Positions 25,279 through 41,605 of a stretch of 64,000 bases of DNA are shown here, in pieces. Source of the stretch: DASQFQ01 sp963722815 (GTDB lineage Bacteria > Actinomycetota > Thermoleophilia > Solirubrobacterales > Solirubrobacteraceae); NCBI GenBank assembly GCA_963722815.1, contig CAVROM010000011.1, positions 434,001 to 498,000 of the forward strand. The letters are read 5' to 3'. The notes under the pieces are model-generated. The model searched no databases and had not been told where the DNA came from. It saw only the letters and a program-made list of their open reading frames with translations. The translations under genes were made by a program, and so were the position numbers. Numbering within the stretch: position 1 is the first letter of the stretch; the number at the start of each line of letters is the position of its first letter.

Positions 25279-25674
25279 TTACTTTGCCTTCACGCCGTAC
25301 TGCGAGCGGGCCTTCTTGCGGTCCGAGACGCCGGCGGCGTCGAGCGTCCCGCGGACGACCTTGTAGCGCACGCCCGGGAGATCCTTGACGCGGCCACCGC
25401 GCACGAGCACGACGGAGTGCTCCTGCAGGTTGTGGCCCTCGCCGGGGATGTACACCGTGACCTCCATCGAGTTGGTCAGGCGCACACGGGCGACCTTGCG
25501 CAGCGCGGAGTTCGGCTTCTTCGGCGTGGTCGTGTAGACACGCGTGCAGACGCCGCGCCGCTGCGGGGCGGCGACGCGCTTCTTGCGACCCTTGCCCGAC
25601 TTGAGGCCAGGGGTCGCGAGCTTCTTCTTCGGGGCCTTGCGGCCCTTGCGCACGAGCTGTGAGGTCGTCGGCAT
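25279..25674 (-). CDS. rpsL: 30S ribosomal protein S12
   Basis: A 131-residue decoding-centre protein. MPTTSQLVRKGRKAPKKK, TTTPKKPNSALRKVARVRLT and GRVKDLPGVRYKVVRGTLDA are conserved. Both lysines whose change gives streptomycin resistance (K43 and K88 in E. coli numbering, in PKKPNS and RVKDLPG) are wild type. The ATG at 25674 lacks a Shine-Dalgarno and follows a TACAGT -10-like box by 10 nt, so initiation may be near-leaderless. It lies 23 nt after ald. Confidence 0.97.
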   Translation of the reverse strand: MPTTSQLVRKGRKAPKKKLATPGLKSGKGRKKRVAAPQRRGVCTRVYTTTPKKPNSALRKVARVRLTNSMEVTVYIPGEGHNLQEHSVVLVRGGRVKDLPGVRYKVVRGTLDAAGVSDRKKARSQYGVKAK

Positions 25675-25684
25675 TCGGCGCGAA

Positions 25685-25690
25685 ACTGTA
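25685..25690 (-). promoter_or_regulatory. -10-like element for rpsL-rpsG
   Basis: TACAGT on the minus strand in the 23-nt gap between ald and rpsL, 10 nt before the rpsL ATG. Transcription would begin about 4 nt before the start codon. No convincing -35 box is visible, so this is tentative. Confidence 0.35.
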
Positions 25691-25697
25691 GCAGCGG

Positions 25698-26828
25698 CTA
25701 GGCGGCGGCCCGCGATTCCAGGGCGTCGAACAGCGCCGTGTACTCCTGGCCGGTGGCGTCGGCGACCGGCTCGTAGGTCACCTTGCCGTCCACCACGTTG
25801 AAGCCCGCCGCCAGCCCCGGGTTGTCGGCCGCGGCGCCCGCCGCGCCCCGGTCGGCGACGTGCACGACATACGGCATCGTGGCGTTGGTGAGCGCGTAGG
25901 TCGAGGTGATCGGCACCGCGCCCGGCATGTTTGCGACGCAGTAGTGGGTGATCCCGTCGACCTCGTAGGTGGGGTCGGAGTGGGTCGTCGGCCGGGAGGT
26001 CTCGAAGCAGCCGCCCTGGTCGATCGAGACGTCGACCAGCACCGCGTTCTTCTTCATCAGCCCGAGCTGCTCGCGCGTGACCACGTGCGGCGCCTTCGCG
26101 CCGTGGACCAGCACCGCGCCGATCACGAGGTCGGCCTCCTTCAGGTGCTCCTCGATCGCCAGCGTCGACGCGAACACCGTCGAGGCGCGCCAGTTGAGCA
26201 CCGCCTCGAGCTCGCGCAGCCGGTCCATGTTGCGGTCGAACACGTAGGTCTCGGCCTGCATGCCGAGCGCGATGATCGCCGCGTTCATCCCGACCACGCC
26301 GCCGCCGATCACGAGCACCTTGCCGGCCGCCACGCCCGGCACGCCGCCGAGCAACAGGCCGCGCCCACCCAACGGCTTCTCGAGCATGAACGCGCCCGCC
26401 TGGGTGGCGATCTTGCCCGCCACCTCGCTCATCGGGGCCAGGAGCGGCAGCCGCCCGGCACCGTCCTCGACGGTCTCGTACGCGATGCACGTCGCGCCCG
26501 ACTCCATGAGCCCGCGCGTCAGCTCCGGATCCGGCGCCAGGTGGAGGTAGGTGAACAGCGTGTGGCGCGGCTCGAGCAGCGCCACCTCGGGCGCCTGCGG
26601 CTCCTTGACCTTGACGATCATCTCGGCCTCGCCGAACACCGCCTCGGCGTCGGGGAGGATCTTCGCGCCCTGGGCGACGTACTCCTCGTCCTCGATCGCC
26701 GAGCCGACGCCCGCGCCCGTCTGGATCACGACCTCGTGCCCGTGCTCGGCCAGCTCGCGCACGCCCGCTGGCGTGAGTGCGACTCGGTACTCGTCAGTCT
26801 TGATCTCGGTGGGGACGCCGACCTTCAA
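25698..26828 (-). CDS. ald: Alanine dehydrogenase
   Basis: A 376-residue NAD-dependent enzyme interconverting L-alanine with pyruvate and ammonia. MKVGVPTEIKTDEYRVALTP, the substrate Lys in IVKVKEPQ, THSDPTYEVDGITHYCVANM and the NAD motif VIGGGVVGMNAAIIALGM (about residues 170-187) are all characteristic. It follows a PucR-type regulator and a pyruvate-type aminotransferase on the same strand, suggesting that it recycles the alanine formed by that transaminase. rpsL is only 23 nt downstream, an odd neighbour. Confidence 0.95.
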   Translation of the reverse strand: MKVGVPTEIKTDEYRVALTPAGVRELAEHGHEVVIQTGAGVGSAIEDEEYVAQGAKILPDAEAVFGEAEMIVKVKEPQAPEVALLEPRHTLFTYLHLAPDPELTRGLMESGATCIAYETVEDGAGRLPLLAPMSEVAGKIATQAGAFMLEKPLGGRGLLLGGVPGVAAGKVLVIGGGVVGMNAAIIALGMQAETYVFDRNMDRLRELEAVLNWRASTVFASTLAIEEHLKEADLVIGAVLVHGAKAPHVVTREQLGLMKKNAVLVDVSIDQGGCFETSRPTTHSDPTYEVDGITHYCVANMPGAVPITSTYALTNATMPYVVHVADRGAAGAAADNPGLAAGFNVVDGKVTYEPVADATGQEYTALFDALESRAAA

Positions 26829-26843
26829 CGCACGATCCTTTCG

Positions 26844-28448
26844 TCAGGTGATGAGCTCGCGCCCGCGCAGCGCGAGCCAGAAGTCGATGCGGTCGCGCGC
26901 CGAGTCGAGCGACCGCCCGGTCAGCTCCTCGACGCGACGGATCCGGTAGCGCAGCGTGTGACGGTGACAGTAGAGCTGGCGCGCCGCCTTCTCCCACTGG
27001 CCGTTGCACTCGATGAACGACTCGAGCGAGCGCATCAGCTCGCCGCCGTAGGCGCCCTCGCCCTCCTCGATGGGGGACAGGATCGAGTCGCAGAACAGCC
27101 GCAGCGCGTCGTCGTCCTGCAGTGAGAGCAGCAGCTGGAAGGAGCCGAGGTCGCGGTAGGTGGCCAGCAGCGGCGGCCCGGAGCCGTTGTTGCTCTCGTC
27201 GCCCGCCAGCGCTCGCGCCTCGAGCGCGCAGCGCGCCTCGTGGAACGCCCGCCGCAGGTCGCCCGCCGCCGCCGCGCGGCCCGCGCCCGCCGGCAGCTCG
27301 GCGCCGATCTCGCGCGTGACGCGCGCGCGAATCCGCTCGGCGAGCCGGAACGCCTCTTCCTCCGCCCCGCGCCCGTGTGGGAGCAGCGCGCACGAGAACG
27401 GGCCGGTGCCGGCCGCCAGGCCGCCCGGCGCCTCGTCGCGCACCGCGGTGGTGAGCGCCTCCTCGACGTCGGGCTTGATCGCCCGCGGCGGCTGCAGCAC
27501 GAGCACGCCGACGCGCTCGCCGAGCCCGAACGGCTCGAGCCGCCGCGCCAGGTCGGGGCCGGTCAGCTCGCCGGACACCAGCGCGGTGAGCAGGTCGCCG
27601 GCCAGCCGGCGCTCGGTGTCGTCGGCCACGCGGCGCCGCAGGAGCTCGAGCGCCACGATCGTGACCGCCTGGTGCAGCGTCAGGCGGTCGAACTCGTTGA
27701 GCGCGCCGCCCTCCTTGGCCGCCACCAGCCAGGCGTGCGGGAGGTCGCCGGGTTGGGCGGCGCCGTTGGGCGGCGTGCGCACGACGGGCAGCGCCAGCGC
27801 GCGGCCCTCGAGCTCGCCGCCCGGCGCGTAGCCGCGGCGCGCGCCGTCGCGGATGCGGCGGCGCAGCTCGGCCCGCAGCTCCTCGACCGTGTCGTCGCCG
27901 AGCGCCTGGCGGTGCGTGCGGCGCACGAGCTCGTTGCCGCGGGCGTCGAAGATCAGCGCCGGCCCGCCGATCAGCGAGGCGAGCGCGTCGGCCACGCCGT
28001 CGAGGCCGCGCTCGGAGAGCACGATCCGCTCGAGCCGCTCGTGGGCGGAGAGCGCGCGCTGGAGCACCGCGTAGTGCTCGTTGACCAGGTGCGATGCCGC
28101 CTTCTCGGTGACCGCGATGAACGGCACCTCGTAGGGCACCTCGACGAGCGGGAAGCCGAGCTCGGCCGCCTCCTCGCGCAGCGCCTCCGGCACCTCCTGG
28201 TGCGCGAAGCCGGTGCCCAGCCCCAGGCCCGCGAGCCCGTGGCCGGCCAGCAGCCGCACGAACGTGCGCTGCTGCCCGGCGTCGAGCAGCCGCATCCCGG
28301 TGGTCAGCAGCAGCTCGCCGCCGGACAGCCACGGCGTCGGGTCCTCGAGCTCGGAGATGTGCACCCACCGCACGGCGTTCTCGAGGCCGGCCTCGCCCGC
28401 CACGAGGCGGACGTCGAGGTCGCGGATGAGATCGCCGAGCGGGAGCAT
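26844..28448 (-). CDS. PucR family transcriptional regulator
   Basis: A 534-residue regulator. The N-terminal purine-catabolism domain (about residues 1-125: LGDLIRDLDVRLVAGEAGLE, WLSGGELLLTTGMRLLDAG), a middle GGDEF-like/CdaR region, and a C-terminal helix-turn-helix (about 475-525: YCHRHTLRYRIRRVEELTGR) give the standard PucR order. Its gene lies between the aminotransferase and ald genes with 5- and 15-nt gaps, so it most likely controls this amine or amino-acid catabolic unit. The effector is unknown. Confidence 0.9.
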   Translation of the reverse strand: MLPLGDLIRDLDVRLVAGEAGLENAVRWVHISELEDPTPWLSGGELLLTTGMRLLDAGQQRTFVRLLAGHGLAGLGLGTGFAHQEVPEALREEAAELGFPLVEVPYEVPFIAVTEKAASHLVNEHYAVLQRALSAHERLERIVLSERGLDGVADALASLIGGPALIFDARGNELVRRTHRQALGDDTVEELRAELRRRIRDGARRGYAPGGELEGRALALPVVRTPPNGAAQPGDLPHAWLVAAKEGGALNEFDRLTLHQAVTIVALELLRRRVADDTERRLAGDLLTALVSGELTGPDLARRLEPFGLGERVGVLVLQPPRAIKPDVEEALTTAVRDEAPGGLAAGTGPFSCALLPHGRGAEEEAFRLAERIRARVTREIGAELPAGAGRAAAAGDLRRAFHEARCALEARALAGDESNNGSGPPLLATYRDLGSFQLLLSLQDDDALRLFCDSILSPIEEGEGAYGGELMRSLESFIECNGQWEKAARQLYCHRHTLRYRIRRVEELTGRSLDSARDRIDFWLALRGRELIT

Positions 28449-28453
28449 CGGTG

Positions 28454-29845
28454 CTACTGGCCGCAGTGCAGCCGATCCGAGGCCTCCTCGAGCACGGGTC
28501 GCAGCACGGAGCGGATCTCCTCGAACTGCTCCGGCCCCGCGATCAGCGGCGGCGAGAGCTGGATCACCGGGTCACCGCGGTCGTCGGCGCGGCAGATCAG
28601 CCCGCGCTTGAACATCTCGGGGGAGAGGAAGCCGCGCAGCAGCCACTCCTCCTCCTCGCCGGTGATCGTCTCCTTCGTCTCCTGGTTGCGCACCAGCTCG
28701 ATCGAGCGGAAGTAGCCGGTCCCGCGCACGTCGCCGACGATCGGGATGTCGCGCAGCGAGTCAAGCATGTCCGCGAACGCCTGCTCGTGCTCGACGACGT
28801 TCTCGATGATCCCCTCGTTGGCGAACACGTCGAGGTTGGCGAGCGCGACCGCCGACGCCACCGGGTGGCCGCCGAACGTGATCCCGTGCGTGAACGAGTT
28901 GCCGGGCTTCGAGAACGGCTCGAACATCCGGTCGGTGGCGATCACCGCGCCCATCGGGGCGTAGGAGGAGGTGATGCCCTTGGCGGTCGTGATGATGTCC
29001 GGCAGGTAGTCGTACTTCTGGGCGCCGAAGTAGGTGCCGAGGCGGCCCCAGCTGCAGATCACCTCGTCGGAGATGAAGACGATCCCGAACTCGTCGCAGA
29101 TCTCCCGCACGCGCTGGAAGTAGCCCTCGGGGGGCGTGAAGCAGCCGCCCGAGTTCTGCACCGGCTCGAGGATCACGCACGAGACGGTCTCCGGCCCCTC
29201 GAACAGGATCTTCTCGTAGATCGCCTCGGCCGGGTCGTCGACCTCGGGCCGGTAGGCGTTCGTGTTCGGCACGTGCGCGGAGCCCGGGAAGATCGGCTCG
29301 AACGGGCGCCGGACGGCGGGGATGCCGGTCGCGGTCAGCGCGCCCATGGTGGTGCCGTGGTAGGCGAGCTTGCGCGAGATGACCTTGTAGCGCCCGGGGT
29401 TGCCGGTCAGCTTGTGGTACTGGCGGCAGAGCTTGAGCGCGGAGTCGACCGCCTCGGAGCCGCCGGAGGTGAAGAAGACGCGGTTGAGGTCGCCGGGAGC
29501 GAGCTCGGCGACCCGCGCCGCCAGCTCGATCGCCTTCGGGTGCGCGTAGGACCAGTTCGTGTAGAAGCCGAGCTCCTTCGCCTGGTCGGCGCCGGCCTGC
29601 GCGACGTCGCCGCGGCCGTGGCCGATGTTCACGCAGAACAGCGCGGCGAGCCCGTCGAGGTACTTGTTGCCGTGCTCGTCCCAGACGTAGCACCCGTCGC
29701 CGCGGGTGATGATCGGGATCTCGTGATCCTCGTAGCCCGCCATCTGCGTGAAGTGCATCCACAGATGCCGCTTGGCCAGATCTTGGAGGCGCGACTCGTC
29801 CTTGGCGCTGCCGGTCGTTACCGCTTGATCCTCGACTGCCGCCAT
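28454..29845 (-). CDS. Class III (omega-amino acid type) PLP aminotransferase
   Basis: A 463-residue fold-type I transaminase. The PLP-binding Lys is in DIITTAKGITSSYAPMG, preceded by FGIVFISDEVICSWGRLG (Asp for the pyridine nitrogen) and FFTSGGSEAVDSALKLCRQY. These match omega-amino acid:pyruvate or beta-alanine aminotransferases. The ATG at 29845 has AAGGAG 6 nt upstream; a GTG at 29860 is less likely. Genes for PucR and alanine dehydrogenase follow with tiny gaps. A pyruvate acceptor would yield alanine for Ald, but substrate choice is inferred. Confidence 0.9.
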   Translation of the reverse strand: MAAVEDQAVTTGSAKDESRLQDLAKRHLWMHFTQMAGYEDHEIPIITRGDGCYVWDEHGNKYLDGLAALFCVNIGHGRGDVAQAGADQAKELGFYTNWSYAHPKAIELAARVAELAPGDLNRVFFTSGGSEAVDSALKLCRQYHKLTGNPGRYKVISRKLAYHGTTMGALTATGIPAVRRPFEPIFPGSAHVPNTNAYRPEVDDPAEAIYEKILFEGPETVSCVILEPVQNSGGCFTPPEGYFQRVREICDEFGIVFISDEVICSWGRLGTYFGAQKYDYLPDIITTAKGITSSYAPMGAVIATDRMFEPFSKPGNSFTHGITFGGHPVASAVALANLDVFANEGIIENVVEHEQAFADMLDSLRDIPIVGDVRGTGYFRSIELVRNQETKETITGEEEEWLLRGFLSPEMFKRGLICRADDRGDPVIQLSPPLIAGPEQFEEIRSVLRPVLEEASDRLHCGQ

Positions 29846-29922
29846 AGGCTCTCCTTCCACTTTGTCGACGCTGATGCGCCGATCTGTACAAGCTAGCTCC
29901 TCTCCCTAGGCTTCCGCAACAC

Positions 29923-30701
29923 ATGACCCTCGCCCACGTCCGCCGCGGCAGCGGCCCGCCGCTCGCCCTCATCCACGGCATCGGATCGCAATGGCAGATG
30001 TGGGAGCCGGTGCTCGAGCGCCTGAGCCGCGAGCGCGAGGTGGTCGCGCTCGACCTGCCCGGCTTCGGCGACTCCGAGGAGCACCGCGCGCGGCCGACGG
30101 TCGAGGCGCTGGCCGGCGTGGCCGCCGAGTTCCTCGACGGGATCGGGCTGGCCGGCGCGCACGTGGCGGGCAACTCGCTGGGCGGCGGGGTGGCGCTGCA
30201 GCTGGCGCGGATGGGTGAGGTGCGGTCGGCCTGCGCTGCTCTCACCCGCCGGCTTCGTCAACGACCGCGAGGGCCTCTACGCGCGCACGCTGCTGGTGGA
30301 GTCGCGCCGCGTCGCCAAGACTCGCCGCCGACCGCGCCGAGCTCGTGTGCGCCGGCCCGGTGCGCCGCACGCTGACGTTCTCCCACCTCGCCGCGCGGCC
30401 GTGGCGGATCCCGCCGGACGAGGCCGCGGGGGCGCTGCGCAACCTCGCCCACTCCCCGGCTTCGAGACGGCCTTCGAGGCGATCGAGGACTTCCGCTGGA
30501 CCGGGCCGGAGCCGAGCTGCCCGGTCACCGTCGCCTGGGGCGAGAAGGACCGGGTCCTGATCTACTCGCGCCAGGCCCCGCGCGCGCGGCGGCGCCTGCC
30601 GAGCGCGCGCCACGTCACGCTCACCGGCTGCGGGCACGTCCCCACCTGGGACGACCCGGAGCAGGTCGCGCAGGTCCTGCTGGACGCGTCGAGCGAGCTA
30701 G
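29923..30701 (+). pseudogene. Alpha/beta hydrolase, broken by several frameshifts
   Basis: Pieces of one alpha/beta hydrolase fold lie in three frames. The first (MTLAHVRRGSGPPLALIHGI ... HVAGNSLGGGVALQLARMGE) holds the oxyanion region and nucleophile GNSLGG. The second (LLSPAGFVNDREGLYARTLL) starts near 30235, the third (RTLTFSHLAARPWRIPPDEA) near 30320, and the last (FETAFEAIEDFRWTGPEP ... GCGHVPTWDDPEQVAQ) after about 30458, with the Asp (WGEKDRVL) and His of the triad. Two one-base gains and one lost C in a CCCC run explain it. All catalytic residues survive, so either a recent pseudogene or sequence errors; the exact end is uncertain. Confidence 0.7.
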
Positions 30702-30755
30702 CCCCCAAAGTCGGTCCAACGATCTGCCAAGCGCCGGTGGAGATGGTCCCCGGCC

Positions 30756-31365
30756 ATGGCCCTCAGCATCGTCATCGCCGACGCCGACCCGCTCGCGCGG
30801 CGCCTGATCAGAAGCATCCTGGAGCAGGCGGGCGTGACCGTCCTCGCCGAGGCGGGCACCGGTTCGGAAGCCGCCGCGCACGTCTTGCGGCTTCGCGCCC
30901 GACGTCGTGCTCCTCGACGGCCCCGACGCGGTCCGCCTCATCCATCCCCACGCGCCCGTCGTCGTCCTCGCCTGCCACGAGGACCCGGATGAGGCCGTGC
31001 GCGCGCTCGCGGCCGGCGCCTCGGGCTATCTCTCGAAGGACCTCGAGCTCGACGCGCTGCCGCGCGCGGTCGCCGCCGTGGCGGCTGGCGAGGCGGCCGT
31101 CTCGCGCCGGCTGACGAGCCACCTGATCGAGTGCTACCGCGAGCAACCGCAGCTGCGCCCGATCAAGAGCCCGCTGACCGCGCGCGAGTGGGAGGTCGTC
31201 GACCTGATGGGCCCCCACCACACGACCGTCGAGATCGCCGACACGCTCGTGATCTCGGCCGAGACCGTGCGCACGCACGTCAAGAGCATCATGCGCAAGC
31301 TCGGCGTCCACTCGCGCCACGATGCGCCGGAGGCCGCCGAGCGGCTACGGCTGGCGGTGGCCTAG
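30756..31365 (+). CDS. LuxR/NarL-type response regulator; frameshift near 30891
   Basis: The first part (MALSIVIADADPLARRLIRS, with EAGTGSEAAAHVLR) and the rest (from DVVLLDGPDAVRLIHPHAPV) are in different frames. Removing one C at about 30891 restores VLRFAPDVVLLD, and the 610-nt span supports a single insertion. The receiver is about 12 residues shorter than usual after the phospho-Asp, where the M-P-x-M-x-G loop normally lies. The C-terminal HTH (LTAREWEVVDLMGPHHTTVE, SAETVRTHVKSIMRKLGVHS) is intact. No kinase gene is adjacent. Confidence 0.8.
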
Positions 31366-31366
31366 C

Positions 31367-32234
31367 TCAGGCGTTCGCGGCGGCGGCCCGGACGGGCGGC
31401 GGCGTCACGAGGGCCGCGACGACGACCATCACGAAGGCGAAGATCTGCACGACGATGCCGAGCACGTCGGCCGGCATCGGATCGCCGAAGACGATGATGC
31501 CGCCGAGGATGCAGGAGACGTTGGCGGCCGTCGAGGTGGAGGCGATGACCGGGACGGCCTCGCCGTCCTGGAGGCCGCGGGCCGAGGCGTAGAAGGCGAT
31601 GATCGAGCCGAGGATGGCGACCAGCAGCCACGGCGAGAGGATCACGCCGAGGAAGCCGGCGTGGAGGCCCGTGAGCGCCTTGATGGCGACGTCGGAGACG
31701 CCGAACAGCACGCCCGCCGCGCCGCCGAGCATGACGCCGTGGTGATGGTCGGGGGCGCCCATGCGCGGCCCGGTGATCAGCAGCGCGCCGATCGCGAGCA
31801 ACGCGGCCTCGAAGGCGATCATGCCCGCGAGCGAGTAAGAGGAGTGCACGTTGCCACCGGTGCTGGGCAGCGTGATCACGAGGAGGAAGAGGCCGCCGGC
31901 GGTCATGCCCACGCCGATCCACTGGCGGGCGCCGACCTTGAAGCCGAACAGCCGCTCGGCCATCACGGCGAGCAGGACGACGCCGGTGGAGAGCACGGCC
32001 TGGACGACGGACATCGGCGCGAAGGCGAGGGCGGCGACGTGGAAGAACCAGGCGCTGGTGGCGACGGCCATGCCGATCGCGAACCACTTGGAGGAGAAGA
32101 GGCTCTCGGACGGTGCGCAGCGGATGGCGGATGTCGACCTGCGCAGCCTCGTTGGCTCCCTTGTGCTTGTAGAGGAAGCCCAGCTGCGTGACGACGGCGC
32201 ACAGGAGCGCCAGGAATATGCCCAGGTTCAACAT
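31367..32234 (-). CDS. DMT-type (EamA-like) transporter; frameshift near 32106
   Basis: A protein of about 289 residues with roughly ten hydrophobic helices in two similar halves, as in drug/metabolite transporters. The N-terminal piece (MLNLGIFLALLCAVVTQLGF) and the rest (MAVATSAWFFHVAALAFAPM, ITGPRMGAPDHHHGVMLGG, GLQDGEAVPVIASTSTAANV) join as TVRSLFSSKWFAIGMAVA if one base is removed at 32105-32107. The span of 868 nt fits one insertion. Upstream ATG at 32297 is possible, but the helix-start ATG at 32234 gives family length. Substrate unknown. It converges with the regulator gene, one base from its stop. Confidence 0.75.
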
Positions 32235-32352
32235 GGAATAGAGGAGGAGACCGGCGCGGTCTGCACGGCCCCCTGGCCAACCGGTCAATCTCTGCATCGG
32301 TACTCAAGGCCCCCGCCTTGAGTCCCATCAGACTAACGTCCACCTAACTGCG

Positions 32353-32841
32353 ATGAATCCTTCCGCGCCGCTCCTCTTGATCGACGTAGATGGTGTCATC
32401 TCCCTTTTCGGCTTCGACCAAACCGAACCTCCCGAGGGCCGCTTCACCTTCGTCGACGGCCTCCCGCACTACCTCTCCGGGAGCGCCGCCGGGCACCTGG
32501 AGAGGCTGCACCCCACTTTCGAGTGCGTCTGGTGCACGGGCTGGGAGGACCGCGCCGACGAGCACCTCCCGCACCTGCTGGGGATCCCCCGCGGCTGGCA
32601 TCACCTGACCTTCCCCCAGGAGCCGCTGCCGGCGGCACACTGGAAGCTCTCGGCGATCGACGCCTACGCGGGTCCCGACCGCCCAGTGGCCTGGATCGAC
32701 GACGCCCACGACCACACCTGCCACGCGTGGGCGGACGAGCGCGAGGGCCCCACGCTGCTCGTCGCCACCGACCCCGCGGTCGGGATCACCGGCGAGCACG
32801 TCGAGACGCTGCTCAGCTGGGGGCGCGCAGCGTCAGGCTGA
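32353..32841 (+). CDS. Small HAD-like protein
   Basis: A 162-residue protein starting APLLLIDVDGVISLFGF, where DVDGV is HAD motif I (nucleophile Asp and Asp+2). Motif II-like CVWCTGWEDRADEHLPHLLG follows, and PVAWIDDAHDHTCHAWADER provides acidic motif IV. There is no large cap domain. The layout resembles the small HAD proteins annotated in actinobacteria as possible RNA-repair or secretory HADs, but the substrate is not known. Its 3' end overlaps the convergent metallophosphoesterase gene by 29 bp. Confidence 0.75.
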   Translation: MNPSAPLLLIDVDGVISLFGFDQTEPPEGRFTFVDGLPHYLSGSAAGHLERLHPTFECVWCTGWEDRADEHLPHLLGIPRGWHHLTFPQEPLPAAHWKLSAIDAYAGPDRPVAWIDDAHDHTCHAWADEREGPTLLVATDPAVGITGEHVETLLSWGRAASG

Positions 32842-33577
32842 CCACCTCGGGCGGGCGCAGGAAGCGCACCGGCAGCCCGCTCGTGCCGACGCCCGACGAC
32901 ACGTACAGGTGGCGGCCGTCCTCCTCGACGTGGCCGGCCAGGTAGCGCTCGCCGTAGTGGGAGGGAATGAACGGCCGCCGCACCAGCGGCACCCCGACCT
33001 GGCCTCCGTGGGTGTGGCCGGACAGCGTCAGGCTCACGCGCGCGGGGACGGACGGGAACACGTCCGGGTCGTGGGAGAGCAGGAGCACGGGGGCGGCCTC
33101 TGGCACGGGCATCAGCGCCCGCTCGACGCGCGCGCCCCGGACCCGGAAGTCGCCGGTGCCCGCCACCCACAGGCCGTCGTCGCCGGCCGGTGCCGCGGAG
33201 TCCTCGAGCACCATCACGCCCGCGCCCTCGAGCGCATCGCCGATCCGGCGCGCGCCCGCGTACCAGTCGTGGTTGCCGAGCACGGCGTAGAGGCCGCGCG
33301 GCGCGGCCGCCAGCGGCGCCAGCCGCGCGGCCAGCGCCTCGGCGTCGACCGGGCGCGCGAACAGCGCCCGCCGGTCGATGTAGTCGCCGAGCAGGCACAC
33401 GACGTCCGGCCGCTCGGCCATGAGCGTCTCCGCCGCCCGCTCGATCGCGTCGAGCCCGGCGTGCGGCATTCCCGAGTGCAGGTCGGTCATGACCCCCACC
33501 CGCAGGCCGTCAAGGGCCGAGGGCCAGCGCGGGAGCGTCAGCTCCTCGCGGCGCAGGACGAGCCGGCGCGGTTCCAC
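32813..33577 (-). CDS. Metallophosphoesterase, probably membrane-anchored
   Basis: A calcineurin-like phosphoesterase of at least 254 residues with all metal motifs: VMTDLHSG, GDYIDRR, LGNHDW, LSHDPDVF and LSGHTHGGQ. This matches the YkuE/YaeI group. Just upstream and in frame, 33578-33630 encodes an Ala-rich hydrophobic stretch (WIPGAAAAAAALAVWSAW) that looks like the missing N-terminal anchor, but it has no ATG, GTG or TTG near and runs back into the rpoC end. The GTG at 33577 is therefore only a minimum start. A lost start codon or indel is possible. Confidence 0.82.
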   Translation of the reverse strand: MEPRRLVLRREELTLPRWPSALDGLRVGVMTDLHSGMPHAGLDAIERAAETLMAERPDVVCLLGDYIDRRALFARPVDAEALAARLAPLAAAPRGLYAVLGNHDWYAGARRIGDALEGAGVMVLEDSAAPAGDDGLWVAGTGDFRVRGARVERALMPVPEAAPVLLLSHDPDVFPSVPARVSLTLSGHTHGGQVGVPLVRRPFIPSHYGERYLAGHVEEDGRHLYVSSGVGTSGLPVRFLRPPEVVSLTLRAPS

Positions 33578-33641
33578 CCACGCCGACCAGACGGCGAGGG
33601 CGGCCGCAGCAGCGGCCGCCCCCGGGATCCAGCGTGCAGCT

Positions 33642-37731
<4,090 letters not shown>

Positions 37732-37758
37732 GTGTTCAGGGAATCCTTGGTCGTGGTC

Positions 37759-41370
<3,612 letters not shown>

Positions 41371-41452
41371 GGGTGCGACTCCTCAGGGGACTCGGAGGAC
41401 GGCAGAGCGAGGGGCGCGGGTGTTGCCAAGAGGCATCAAAGCGCGACCAGCC

Positions 41453-41484
41453 AAGATAGCACAGGGGTAGGCGGTACCCCTGTG
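41453..41484 (-). promoter_or_regulatory. Putative rpoBC promoter with adjoining 10-bp inverted repeat
   Basis: On the minus strand a TATCTT -10-like box (41453-41458) is preceded by a perfect inverted repeat CACAGGGGTA-N5-TACCCCTGTG (41460-41484), which covers the spacer and -35 positions. No good -35 is visible. Repeat and box lie 83-114 nt upstream of the rpoB TTG. It could be an operator or the terminator of the upstream secreted-protein gene. Confidence 0.5.
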
Positions 41485-41605
41485 AGGGGCGTTCGGCTCT
41501 CACGGACCCCGTCCGGCCGCCCCTCGTATGTGGCGAGGGTGGCGCTTTGGACGGCTGCGACTATCGGCCGACTCGGGGAGGAAGTGTAGTCAAGCGGTCA
41601 AGCCC

